A DNA stretch of 64,000 bases from Symsagittifera roscoffensis (Eukaryota; Xenacoelomorpha; Acoela; Convolutidae): NCBI RefSeq assembly GCF_963678635.1, contig NC_087071.1:2284537-2348536 (forward strand), given 5' to 3'. How positions within the stretch are numbered: position 1 is the first letter of the stretch; each line of letters starts with the position of its first letter. The position numbers and the translations under genes are program-made. Positions 12,621 through 23,260 of the stretch are shown here, one piece after another. Below the pieces are notes generated by a model. The model was not told where the DNA came from. It saw only the letters and a program-made list of their open reading frames with translations, and ran no database searches.

Positions 12621-13501
12621 GTGTAGTTCGATTCCAATCGTTAATGTGCTATAACGGTTAAAGCAATTATGCAGTCATTTGTGATATCCAGATGTTTGGA
12701 AGATAATAAATTTACTTATTTTATTTATGTAAATGCCAAAAAAATCCCATTTTCTGCGTTTTCAGTTGTTGCGTTTCTTCTTTAATAATGTTGATCTAAT
12801 TGTTATAAATTTTTAAGCTGAAGGTCACATTGTAATATGTTTAAAATTGAATTTATGAGTGAAATTTTCAGTAAATTTTTACAAAGTTATTCATGGCGGC
12901 TGAGAACTCAATAGTTTTTTTTCTGATAACTGGTTAGTGGTTGTAATTTTCAATTATAATTTTTAGTCTTTTGTTTTGTGCCTTTTTTGAAACAAACGCA
13001 AACCAATCGAAAGATTTAGACATGGCGATGGAAAACCAAAAAAATGCAGGAGAAGCTTGTGCACCATTCGAAATGTGGTTTCCTTTTCTGTTTTTTCTTC
13101 AAAAATGCTTGTCGAAAAACAGAATTTGAAGTATTCCTTGATAACTGTTTGCCTATTTTTTAATCCAGTTGTTGAGCCAAATTTCTGAATCTAAGTTCAA
13201 GTGTAAGGCTAAACATTATCTGGAAAGAACGTTTTTTTAAAAGTGAGAAAATTAGATGGCCTTTTACCCTTAAATTTTGTTACAATTTTTTCTCTTTTAA
13301 AAAGCTTAGTCTCTTAATCTTTTCAGCCACTGAAAGTACACCAAAAAATATGCTTTGTAAATGCAGGTCTTAAGACACGGTGAGAGTGTTTAATGTGAAT
13401 ACATGATCATTCTGCGAACTTTCCTTCGTGGTAACCGACAGTATTATCATCTTGATATGGAACATTTTTAGAGGTTTTGACAACAAGCAACGCATAATTT
13501 T
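12621..13501. repeat. Diverged flank sequence shared with 59840-60746
   Basis: No gene is seen. Blocks such as ACATGGCGATGGAAAAC (about 13020), CATTCTGC and CATCTTG.TATG (about 13410-13460) recur at 60220-60700; part recurs a third time at about 61255-61560. This is the distal end of the gene A/gene C segmental duplication. Confidence 0.6.
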
Positions 13502-13603
13502 CACCCGGGTTGACAAAAATGCTTATCATACTAATTCATATTATGAAAAAAAGGCTTATCATATTGTTTCATTTTATTTCATACTTAAAAAATACAAATA
13601 AAA
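13502..13603 (+). mobile_element. Truncated left end of the CCCGGGTTGAC element family
   Basis: CACCCGGGTTGACAAAAATG followed by CTTATCATACT and TTTCAT palindromes is the same left terminus as at 18983 and 60747. It stops at about 13603 where the 0.5 kb duplicated segment begins. The element at 60747 sits at the matching place beside gene C, so insertion came before the segmental duplication and truncation after it. Confidence 0.7.
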
Positions 13604-14112
13604 TAGCAATTACATATTGTTTTTCGCTCTATTTTTCTGAACTTTGAACTACGTTTTGATTGCAAATCTCAAAATTGTCTCGAAAAACGTAACAAAATGA
13701 AAAAATTACTTGACATTTTCACCCCCAGTTGTATCGAAAAAGTTGTCGCCCTATACAAATACCTGATTCTCATAATAATATAAGCGTTTAAACAAACACC
13801 CTAACTTTTTTCGATGTGAATTACAAGACATGATGAGTTCAGGTGAATTACAGGTCATTTTTTGATTTAGTCTGGAAGAACCCCACACATACTTTTTGGT
13901 ATGTAAAATTGCCCTGGTTTCACAATTTTTTGTGTAAAATTTGGGTTGCTTCGATTCACTATAACAAGTGGTATCTAGTTTCAGCGGAAGCCAAATTGAT
14001 CATTTTCTGTTTGCTTGCGATACTAATGATAATACTTACTTTTTGTCAGAAAATGTGAAATTATATCCAGTCCCTTCCTCAATAGATGCAAATTTGATTG
14101 GATAGTCTTTCA
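13604..14112 (+). repeat. Second copy of the 0.5 kb segment
   Basis: Copy of 12126-12575 with very few differences, plus about 50 bases (to about 14112) missing from the first copy but present at 59781-59841. It separates the truncated inverted-repeat element from the retrotransposon remnant. The left junction is near the shared AGCAATT at 13603-13609. Confidence 0.7.
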
Positions 14113-15590
14113 CACATCATACTCCTTAAGTACAAAAAGACAAATTAGATCAGAAAAAAAACATCATAATTTCACATAAAAGTTTTTTTTTCCGCACGCA
14201 CCAATATCGATCAAAGTACTCTACAATGACTGTCTCACTGACAACCGGATAAATGCTCTCCTCATTGCAGACATATTGCAGATAAACAATACTTTGAAGG
14301 ACCAACTTTAAATTTTAACCACGGAACCTCTTTCGGTACAAAACGCCCTTTATTACCATCGTCTGGAGGAAACTCATACATAATGGTCATTTTAGACGCA
14401 TATATTCATTACCTAGCACTAAACCCTTTTTCATACTGCAATGCTTATTGCACATACGTAACACTCTATAACATTAGGTACCTAAATTTGGATTAACAGA
14501 AATTCTTGTTACAGATAACGGAACAGAAGTTGTTAATAATAAAATTATTATCTCATTTCATTTTTATGACATGAAACAAAAACCTAGAGCATCCAATGGT
14601 ACATAGATAATGATCAAGTTCAATATGAACCGTTTATTACAAGTATAACTCCAACGTATATTTAAGGGTAATGATAAAAATTATTTTTAATTCAGCAGAC
14701 ATGAAGTTGTTCCCACTAGCATATAACTCTCAAACTACAAAAACACTTCAAAATGTACCTTATAAAATGGTTTTTGATACAAGCAAACCCAAAATTTTCA
14801 CAGCAATTTCTCTCAAAACTCACAAGGACCTTGTCAAGTAACGAAAGACACAAAATGTTATAATACACCACTTCATACTCATGATGAATATCATTTTCAT
14901 CTTCCATAAACTTTAAAGTTAGCTTTCGGTAGCCCCACGGAATGAATTTTAATCAAAGATAATAATTAAATGAAATTTATCAAAAAATTGCAAAGAAACT
15001 AATACAAAGACAAAACATTCAATCCCAAACAATTTCAAGGTTGAAACCAGCCTCAGATCTCAAAGTAGAAACTTTTGTATTGATTCCGAATTGTACGATT
15101 CAAAAGGATTTTCCAAAAATTACAACCCTTTAGAAAAGGACCAAATCAAATCATAGAATTCACAGATGTAAAATACTTATTAGGTGACCAAAAAAAGAAA
15201 AAACACAACTCATGAATAATCCTTTACCATTTTACCCAGATCCGCTCTTCGCGAGCAAACATAATTATACTCAACAGGGTTACACATTAATTAAACATCT
15301 ATAGAAAAAAATAACTCAAAATTGATTGAATTCCCAAACTAACTAACACAATCCTCTAATAAAATAACAAAGAAGCATACCAGAAAAACGCTCTTAAACC
15401 CTCCATACAAATTAAAGAAAAAATTGTATATTACAAGACAAAATTCTAGTAGCCGAAACCAAAAGAATCACGACGCCAATTGCCTTGACTACAAAATCAA
15501 CCGAGAAAAAATCGAAAGTTTGTATCCCTCAACCTAAGATGTTAAAGAAAGTAGAATTTCAACAACTTACTAATTAGCTATACACTCTTT
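14113..15590 (+). pseudogene. Decayed Ty3/gypsy-type integrase and pol 3' end
   Basis: Fragments of a retroelement integrase appear in order in several frames. From about 14348 there is a segment with LPSSGGN, IMVILDAY and HYLALNP, including the first catalytic Asp (near 14395). LVTDNGTE follows with the second Asp (near 14514), then LAYNSQTTKT and PYKMVF (about 14721-14775), LHTHDEYHFHLP (about 14871-14906), and a C-terminal TFVLIPN segment (about 15070). The expected catalytic Glu is not recognisable. Frameshifts and stops are frequent. The composition is A/C-rich on the plus strand, unlike the T-rich neighbours. No reverse transcriptase, gag or 5' LTR is seen upstream; 14113 is where family DNA stops and element DNA starts. 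Confidence 0.75.
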
Positions 15591-16260
15591 AAGTATCTTT
15601 GAACAACTAATATTCACCACATATTTGAAAAACAATTCAGAAAATCATTTTTAAAGCTTTTTGTTCAATATTTATCATTTCGAGTTCTCAGAAGTAATCA
15701 TCCAAAAATCAACCAAGGATATCACTTGAGACTATCTCACGCTTTATTCAGTACCACTGCTACTATTAGCCGACATAACTCAATTTTGAACTAGAGCTAT
15801 AACTCTAACTCATATACTTATAGGTCAAAAATAAACAGTTTCCTCATATTTGACAACTTAAATAAATATCGTATATAATAGTAACAGCGCCCTTCTATCA
15901 ATCCATAGAAAAATCAACAATATTGAGTACAATTAGATCACAAAAATCAACAGAAGAAAATTGATAAACTAGACCAAATGAAAAACAAATCAAAAGATCA
16001 CTCAGCTTAAAGACAACCTACCCCATCAAAATCTCTAATGATTGCATGAGCAAAATCAACAAATAGCAACTTTATACCCAGAACACCGAACTTCCCTTCA
16101 CTCAAACCCCTTCATACACAACTCACTTGATAAAAATCAATAAACTATTCGACTTCACGCCAAAACTTTGAAATAATAAAAAACACTTCGGAAAGCAAAT
16201 CACCTTTCAACTACCAACTTTAAACTCATTCGTACAATTTTTTAAAACTTTTTTTTTTCA
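15591..16260 (+). mobile_element. Probable 3' non-coding part or LTR of the Ty3/gypsy remnant
   Basis: The A/C-rich composition of the integrase remnant continues to about 16230 and then returns to T-rich DNA. This would fit the 3' LTR, but no second LTR is present in the window, so the boundary and identity are inferred from composition and position only. Confidence 0.4.
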
Positions 16261-16880
16261 ATTTTCCCAACATTTCAAAATTTGCTTTTTTTCACTAAGT
16301 GGCATTTTAGAATTCATGATAATCATATTCATAATTTTTGTTTATTAAAAAAGAAAAAAAACACCCGAACACAAAGTTGCTCCGCAATTTTCAAATAGTC
16401 GAAACAGTCATTTTGTCCCTGATACATTCATTATCTCCTCGCGGTTTCTGCTAAAGCTACTCAGAGTTGATAGAAAGAATTATTGTCGCGATGATTGCGG
16501 TTCAAAACTTTGGGTCTTTCGAAGTTGATGTTGGTGTTTGTCTCGAAAACGGTTGCTAAATTCTCTTAGAAGTCTTCAAATAAAATTGGAAGGTCAATTT
16601 TAATAGTTTTTGTTTTTGGCATATGACCTTTTTACTTTCTTTTCGGAGTGCAAGGTATATCGTTGAGCGAAGTTTTGTATTCGCTGCTTCTTTTTAATAT
16701 TTCCAATAAAGTGTTATGCTTCAATTTTAAAGGAATATTTTTCCTCGTCATGAAATGTTTTCTGTTCAATCACGTTTTTCTTTTATTGTTTCCCACTCTA
16801 GATCATTCTTGCTGTCCGTTGGATACAGTCATCATTGCTGTCCGTTAGATTGTTAGACGTTGTGGATGATGTTGTCCAAT
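16261..16880. other. No recognised feature
   Basis: T-rich DNA with short open frames of low-complexity hydrophobic residues. No homology or repeat was recognised. Confidence 0.4.
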
Positions 16881-16884
16881 TTGA

Positions 16885-17033
16885 TAAAGAAGATGATTGT
16901 TTATTCCAGAAGTTTTGTTTCACGAACACTGCTAAAGAAGATGATTGTTTATTCCAGAAGTTTTGTTTTACAATCACAGCTAAAGAAAATGATTGTTTAT
17001 TTTAGAAGTTTTGTTTTGGGATCACAGTTGTTT
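16885..17033 (+). repeat. 48-bp tandem repeat, three copies
   Basis: ATGATTGTTTATTCCAGAAG recurs at 16893, 16941 and (as ATGATTGTTTATTTTAGAAG) 16989, exactly 48 bases apart. Because 48 is a multiple of three, the repeat stays open as a 16-residue unit (KKMIVYSRSFV...) in the frame 16860-17126. I do not regard that frame as an established gene: it has no clear start context, partner exon or family resemblance. Confidence 0.7.
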
Positions 17034-17339
17034 GAAAATTGTCACTCCCGTTTTTACAAGGTGTATTTGGGTCTCTTAGGTGAACCTGCTAAAGATGATG
17101 GAATCTTTTTGCACTTTGTCTGTTAATGTTTGGATGCGCCATGAGAAATATTTCCCTGTAAAAGCTAGTTCTACTTATTCACAATAAACCAAAACTTATT
17201 AATGGAAGAGTAAAATGTTCGCAAATTTAAAAGCTTTAAAATTGAAAGGGACCTTCGTTGCGTCTGAATATCTTTTTTTAGAATCCTTGGTCTTGAGTCT
17301 TTGAGTCTTATTGGCCTAACACTCTGACAATCATATGTT

Positions 17340-17600
17340 CATCCCCTTGTACCCCCCAATTTTTTGACCTTCAGATCCCCATTCCTAACCCCCTCCCCCA
17401 CCACACCACTATCCATCCCATTTTCAGACTCACTTATAACAGCTCTCCATCACCAGGCACCATTTCAGGCTTCCTTCCTTCCCAACAGATACAGCCTCCA
17501 ACAACCCACATGCATTCGCTTTCTGACCCCTCACATTTTAAGCTTATCCATCCCCCAAATTAACGCTCCAAAACTTTACTCATCCTCCACGTAAGTGGTA
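17340..17600 (+). other. C-rich pyrimidine tract region
   Basis: Unusually rich in C on the plus strand (CCCCCTCCCCCACCACACC near 17390) within AT-rich DNA. It holds an open frame of 76 codons made largely of Ser, Pro, Thr and Leu, as expected from composition alone. Confidence 0.4.
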
Positions 17601-18282
17601 AGTGTTTAACTGCGAACTGGGACTGGAACAAGTTCCAATTTCACTTCTTTTAAGGGGGAGAAATTTGATCCAAGTAAACTAACGTACCGAATTGCTTAAC
17701 AACAGTCACATTATGTTGCATAACAAACAGTGACAACAAACAGCAATGATTTAGAAAATTATTATGTTTTGACTCGTTTACCTTGCTGTTTATTGGCACT
17801 ACTTTTAGTTTCACACTGCTATCACTTCTAGGCAGAAATATCAAAAGCAGAAACGCCAATTTTTTTTTCAACTGATTCATGGTTCAAGTAATCTTAAAAA
17901 ACCGGAACTAGTTTGTTCAGGTCTAGCCAATTGTAATTAACAATTTGCCGTTTAATCTGCAGAGCCACATTTGGTTGAACAGTTGTGAAAAATCCATTTG
18001 AAAATTTCCCCTTGTAATTAATTGGATCCTACCTAAGGTAGAAATCGTGTCGGTGCAGATTTCCGCAAAAGAAGCTCCAAAATCTATTATGCTTTTTTTC
18101 GTTCTATTCCAGTTATTTTCTGACTATTAGTTTAACTACCCAGGTTCGGGTTCTAAAATTTGAGACTCTTTTGCTGGTCCGTAACTGGTATGGCAAAATA
18201 AGTGATGCAGGATCCCTTACATTTCGGGTGTGAGTCAAAGAACTTCTGACATAAGTGAGAAAACAAAACAAGTTCAAAAAAA
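17601..18282. other. No recognised feature
   Basis: Moderate composition and no repeat or gene recognised. Confidence 0.35.
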
Positions 18283-18511
18283 GGATCTATAACAACTGCG
18301 GGTTCCTACTCGTCATTAAGCAGTCAAATACTATATTAGCCAATCGGAATTGAAGAAATCAATATTTAATACAATGAAGAAAATAATATTTAAAATTTGT
18401 TTTTTTTTTGTGTATTTGCTTTTTCATTGCATTTGTTAGTGGTTCGTAATAGTATTTGTCTGCTTACTTTCTAGTATGAAAACACAGTGGTCTATAAAGA
18501 GGTGCTTATCC
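18283..18511. mobile_element. Short MITE related to the 20321-21458 element
   Basis: The left arm contains TACTCGTCATTAAGCAGTC and AAATACT; the right arm contains AGTATTTGTCTGC and TAGTATGAAAACACAG. These match the two ends of the larger element at 20321-21458 in order and orientation and are inverted copies of each other. A CCAATCGGAATT motif lies just inside the left arm, as in the larger element. Confidence 0.6.
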
Positions 18512-18829
18512 AATTTTGGATTTAACTGAAGTGTTTTAGGCGGATGTTTCACCAACCGCCATATCTTGAAGCCAAAATTACATCATTTGCATCAAAAAGA
18601 CCAAGTTAACATCCGTCCGCAAATTCGTTTTTCGCTTAGGGCGGTTGAGGTTAATTTGGTTCTGAGGTGTCGAATCTTAACTTAGTCTATCTGAGGGAGA
18701 GGGCGGGGGTAATTAGGTCTATATAAACAGATTTTCCCGGTTTGATAACTTTAGTAACAATTTGCCACCCCTAAAGATGAATAATTCAATGGTTAAACAC
18801 ATGATAGTATTGTATTTATTTACGAATCT
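18512..18829. other. No recognised feature
   Basis: No gene or clear repeat seen; a G-rich run (GGGAGAGGGCGGGGGT) lies near 18693. Confidence 0.35.
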
Positions 18830-18982
18830 GCCCACCTCTTACAAAAGGGGGGATTTAATCAGAGAGATCCTGGTAACCCCATGAATATACTTTAGATTTC
18901 TAGAAATTTAGGTTTCTTTTAAGAAAATTGATTAAAAATACGTTAGCTTAGGGTATTAACAGCAAGTGACAAGTGCGCGTTT
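18830..18982 (+). repeat. Left part of an older repeat, split by transposon insertion
   Basis: Matches about 24280-24450: a G-rich TTACAAAAGGGGGGATTTAA region, GAAAATTGATTAAAAATACG, GCTTAG, then GTGCGCGTTT. The match resumes at 20063, directly after the inserted element. Confidence 0.65.
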
Positions 18983-20062
18983 CTCGGGTTGACAAAAAAT
19001 GCTTCTCATACTATTTCATATTATGAAAAAAACTCATGTTACCATTTCATAGTTCAAAAAATGAAACAAATAAGAAATTTTCCATACTATGAAATTTTAT
19101 GATAGGCTTCTTTTCCATTCTGTGAAATTGTATGTAAGCATTTTTGACATAAACGAAACTACCAAAAAAATTTTGTTTTGAAACTTTGTGTTTCATACAA
19201 AACACTATCCCTGGATTTTTTGTCACCAGAAAACGCAAAGTATAACTAGCAGTTACCACGCAGAGAAAATGAGTTTGGCAATTTTGCCACCTACATGTCA
19301 TTTTTACCATTTAACATGGAGTTTCACATTTCACATCAAACTTTTTGTATATGGCTATATATTTTTTGGTTTGAAAATTTTGGAAAAAAAGTGAAATAAA
19401 AAAATAATGATTGTGTTAACAAAAAAAACACTTTCATGTGATTTTCGGAACTTTTGAGTGAAAAATTCATCCTAGATGCATGCAAATTTTTTCCGCAAAA
19501 ACTTATATTTGAGCACAAAGGCAAGTTTGCAACCAAAAAAGGGTTTAAAATGTTTCTACATCAAATTTGTGTTTTGCATTTGAAAAAATGCATATTAAAC
19601 AGTTTTGATATATGAAGTTTTTGAAATCAAGTTTTTGAGAGTAAAATTGCATCCAAAACATTAACCTTGAACTTTTTGTCATAAGAAAACCCAGAGTGTA
19701 ATTGGCAGTTACCATGCAGATAAACTGCATTTGGTGATTATGCTTGCCACCTACACGTTAACTTTTTAATTTTCACATGGAGTTTTGTTGCAAACATGTA
19801 TTTTTTGTCTATGCAAAATGCTTATCATACAATTTTCATAAGTGAAATTAATATTATAAGCATTTTTTAACCATTATTAAAATCATGTTTTTTTCTTAGC
19901 AGAAAGATTCAAAAGATGGACATAAAGCAGAATCAGTTCTTTTAAAACGTTCAACACAGTTTTTAATTTTTGTATGGAAACTGTACGATAAGCATTTTTA
20001 TCATAGTCGCCATATATGAAATTGTATGATAAGCAGTTTTCTTTTATGGACGTCAACCCGGG
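18983..20062. mobile_element. Inverted-repeat element, 1080 bp, 2-bp TT target duplication
   Basis: Starts CTCGGGTTGACAAAAAATGC and ends with the inverse, CGTCAACCCGGG. TT flanks both sides (18981-18982, 20063-20064). The related unoccupied site near 24451 reads GCGCGTTTGTTCGAAATGC without the element, which fixes both boundaries. The interior is full of inverted copies of TTATCATACAATTTCATA. No transposase frame is visible, so the element is non-autonomous. The 2-bp target differs from the TA of Tc1/mariner, and the superfamily is not assigned. Confidence 0.85.
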
Positions 20063-20320
20063 TTGTTCGAAATGCATGTAATTATACCGAATTAATTTTC
20101 AAATTTAATACATGAGTAGGGGGAAATTCTACGGTTGGTCATTTAGGGGGAGAGATTATACGGTTGGTCATTTAGGGGGAGAGATTGTACGGTTGATCCG
20201 TAAAAAGTGCAAACTGATATATACAAAGGAGGGGGAGTTCAGATATAGCCATGCCTTGCTTCTCAGGTTCAGGGAAAAACCATTTTAGTTGGTGGTTTTA
20301 TTAGCCAATACAGTTATTAC
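20063..20320 (+). repeat. Middle part of the split older repeat with 29-bp tandem units
   Basis: Continues the match to about 24457-24890. At 20131-20198 the unit ACGGTTGGTCATTTAGGGGG occurs with a 29-bp period (20131, 20160, with a partial third at 20189). The related GGGGGAGAGATTGTACGGTTGATC sequence occurs reversed at the ends of the 23261-24364 repeats. Confidence 0.65.
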
Positions 20321-21458
20321 GGTTACATAGCAGTATTTAGACAACCACGTATTCAAACTCGTCATTATTTAGATAAATACTGCTTCAACCAATCAGAATC
20401 GAGACAAAGAAGAAATTAATTCATAATTATTATTTATTTTGGATTTTTTATGTCTTTTCTCGATTCTGATTGGTTCATACAAGCCGGGGCGGATTTGGGG
20501 GAGGAGGAGCAGGGGGGAGGAGCAGGGGGGAGGGGTGGGGGCGGTAGCTGACGTCTCCTTTCAGGGATTCGACCTCCTGCCGACCCAAAGGGTCCTCCCT
20601 TTGAAACTTTTTAAGAAAACCAGTTTTGGCCGACCAACCCTAAAAAATTTCTAAAGGCGCCTTCGGCGCCAATATATACAAATTTTGAGAGAGGAGCGCG
20701 CGCCAAAAAAGGCATTTTTTTGCAAATATTTTCAAGAAGTGCCTAAAAATGCATTTTTTGGACTGTATTTTTGCTAATTTTTGCTATTTTTGCTAAATGG
20801 CATGCATAATTCACAGATGGCATAAAAAAAGAAAATTCTCCCAAATGGCATAAATTCCAGTTTTCATTGTAAGTCAAACGTCTTCTCTCAGTTTCTAATT
20901 CTAATATTTTGCCAAAAACGAAAACATGTGAACAATATTTGGATCTTATTGCTTCCAAACAAATTTATGCGTTTGAACACAAGAAGCTTATCAAAAACCG
21001 CAATCTTATGCTTTTCGCTTTTTATGAAAAACATTTTACAATTTTTCCAGATAAAATAACAATCAAAATTTGAATTGACAATTGACTAATTTCATCACAT
21101 TTTTCTCAAAAAAATTACCCTCGACTTTTTCAATGCAACTGTTGCATGAAATTTATGCCATTTGGGAAATTTTTCATTTGTATGCCATTTGGGAATTATG
21201 TCATTTGAGACAAAAACGTTTTTTTTTTCAAAAATTTGCCAGCGGCGCAGAAAATTTGGCCAAAACAAGGACTAAACCGTGCTTAGGGAGAGCAAAAAAA
21301 ATCAATTCGGTCGACCTAAAAAAAGGTCGACAAAGCTTTTGATTTTTTTTTTAAAATCCGCCCCCTCGAGAAAATCCTAGATCCACCCCTGCATACAGTA
21401 TTTGTCTGAATACTGACGAGTATGAAAACGCGGTTGTCTAAATACAGGCTGCACTCCA
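20321..21458. mobile_element. hAT-like non-autonomous element with 52-bp inner inverted repeats
   Basis: The arms at 20331-20382 (CAGTATTTAGACAACCACG...) and 21396-21447 (reverse) match over 52 bp. The flanks GTTATTAC (20313-20320) and ATTATTAC (21459-21466) form an 8-bp, one-mismatch target duplication, and the related site near 24884 has GTTATTAT uninterrupted. The 8-bp duplication fits hAT-type transposition, but no transposase is present. The interior holds further inverted segments: CCAATCAGAATC at 20389 against GATTCTGATTGG at 20462, and GGGGCGGATTT near 20487 against AAATCCGCCCCC near 21353. It also contains a G-rich block at 20495-20545, so it may be a composite or nested element. Confidence 0.8.
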
Positions 21459-21633
21459 ATTATTACCAATATTTACGCTTTAGCTTATCGAGTTACAAGT
21501 TATGCCAATTTCAACTATCAAAGGTAGACAGGTTTGTAGCTGCGATTAAATTATTCGAATATTAATTTCGATTGAAGGTTAGTTTGCTTTCTTTATAATA
21601 CTAAAAAGTTCAAATACGTGTGTTTTTTTGAGC
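21459..21633 (+). repeat. Right part of the split older repeat
   Basis: Resumes the match to about 24884-24990, with the CTTTAGCTTATCGAGTTA block followed by GGTAGACAGGTTTGT. This completes the occupied copy of the repeat. Confidence 0.65.
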
Positions 21634-22202
21634 GCGTATTCATAAGTCCCAAAATAAAAAAGCAGTCGGATACGTCCCAAAATTTTCAATTGGTCAACGA
21701 CTAAATTTGCCTAGTAACGGTTTAATGTCGCCAATGGGCGCGCTACGCTCAAAATTTTGTAAAGATAGTTCTACTCTCTGTTGGCAAGCTTGCAACACGA
21801 AGGGGGGGATTGTAAGGTAGATTACTTGCAGCGAATTTTCGACCAATCAGGATGCATCAAAACTCGAATTTACATACAATGCGCGAAATTATTGTTTTTA
21901 TTTACAGGGGTGGAGATTATTTAGTGGGGGATTATTAAGTAAATCCAATTTGTTACATAGGTATTATAAAAAATAGTGAGTAATACAAATACGAACGCGC
22001 AAAAATGAAAACCAATTAATTGTTGGCATTTTTGAAATGCATGTTTTATACAGAAATGGGGTCAAAAATATTACATGCATAGGGGAGGGAGATAGTTAAC
22101 AAGATCTCAAACTTGTTGACTAAAATTACAACCAATCAGAGTTCAAGAAGATAAATTTTGGGACATCTGCGACAGATTTTTTATTTTGGGATAGGAATTC
22201 AC
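21634..22202. mobile_element. Inverted-repeat element, about 570 bp
   Basis: The left arm GTCCCAAAATAAAAAAGCAG...GTCCCAAAATTTT is mirrored at the right by AAATTTTGGGACATC...ATTTTTTATTTTGGGAT; the match spans about 52 bp. Internal CCAATCAGGATG (21843) and CCAATCAGAGTTC (22132) resemble the motif in other elements here. No clear target duplication or coding frame was found. Confidence 0.6.
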
Positions 22203-22234
22203 CGTTTTTTGGCTCTTTTTCATTTTCCCCACTT

Positions 22235-22490
22235 TTGAAATTCGCCGCATCCAGTTTCAAGCGTTAATAATCGATTGTATTACGATTTTAGTACCAGTCT
22301 CACTAAAATTGAGAAACAATCGATTTTAATCAATTAATAATCGATTATAATATCTTGTTTTTAAAATCAAATTCTAATTAATTATAATCCATTATAATCA
22401 ATTATAATCGAATATTTATTCGTCTATTTTTCGATACAATTGTAATCGATTATAATTGATTATAATCCATTATTTTTTTTCCAAGTTCCA
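22235..22490. repeat. ATAATCGATTATAAT palindrome-rich dispersed repeat
   Basis: Starts CGCATCCAGTTTCAAGCGT and continues with many near-palindromic ATTATAATCGATTATAATT words. A related copy with the same start lies at about 41813-42180. It has the appearance of a simple-repeat-bearing dispersed element; no coding capacity. Confidence 0.65.
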
Positions 22491-22662
22491 TTCGGGGGCT
22501 ATATTTATGCAAGCGTCAAGGACAGAATGAGCAAAAAAACTCGTGGGCGAAGGACCGAAAACAAAATAGTCGAAAGTCAGTTTTCATAAAGAGTCAATTG
22601 CTATTTAATTTAAATGAATTAAATGAAGAAATTTTTGCTTCTTTCATAACGAAACCCTTGAA

Positions 22663-23107
22663 GGTACTACTATGATAGAGTAGTCCCTCGAAAAAGCAAC
22701 TATGATAGACAGGTCCCGCATGCATTTCACATGTTTTAATTTAGAAAACTAGTTTGTTTATATATTTTTCATTTCGAAAATCTGGCAAAATTGATTGAGT
22801 CAGAAACCTTTCAGATTAAAAATTGCAATTGACCAAATTTCTATATCAAGGAATCTGCTCGCTTCAACTTATTTTGCGATTTAAAAATCATACTTGGATT
22901 GGCGTATTTGTCATCTAAGTTCAAATTTTGACCTTAATATGTTGAGAGGGATCTTAATATGTTAAAAAACACAAAATTTGTTCGAAAATATAATGCGACA
23001 TTTTTCTGAATGGCAAAATCATAATTTTTAAACATGTCAGAACCCTATGTGTCTTATTCGCAAGGGACCTGCTTATTTTCAAGGGACGAATCTTTCATGG
23101 TAGTACC
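22663..23107. mobile_element. Inverted-repeat element, 445 bp
   Basis: The left end GGTACTACTATGATAGAG...GTCCCTCGAAAA...CAGGTCCC is mirrored by GGGACCTGCTTATTTTCAAG...GGTAGTACC. The flanks CCCTTGAA and TACTTGAA share six of eight bases and could be an imperfect 8-bp target duplication. No coding frame inside. Confidence 0.65.
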
Positions 23108-23260
23108 TACTTGAAATATACAATTGTTCCAATTCGGCGGCCGTCAGTCACAATTTGAAAATTTTTCATATATCTGCCATTTTTATAATCGTCGAATATC
23201 AATATTAAGCCCCTGGAAATGTTAAATATTTTTCAAATTTTCACGCTTTCTTTCCAAAAT

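Noticed and set aside
17364-17594. Ser/Pro-rich 76-codon frame
   Set aside because: Fully explained by the C-rich pyrimidine tract.
19047-19310. Minus-strand 87-codon frame inside the 1080-bp element as a transposase
   Set aside because: Too short, with no catalytic motif, and composed of translated palindromic repeats.
20131-20198. Possible CRISPR-like direct repeats
   Set aside because: The units are contiguous with no spacers, and the DNA is eukaryotic.
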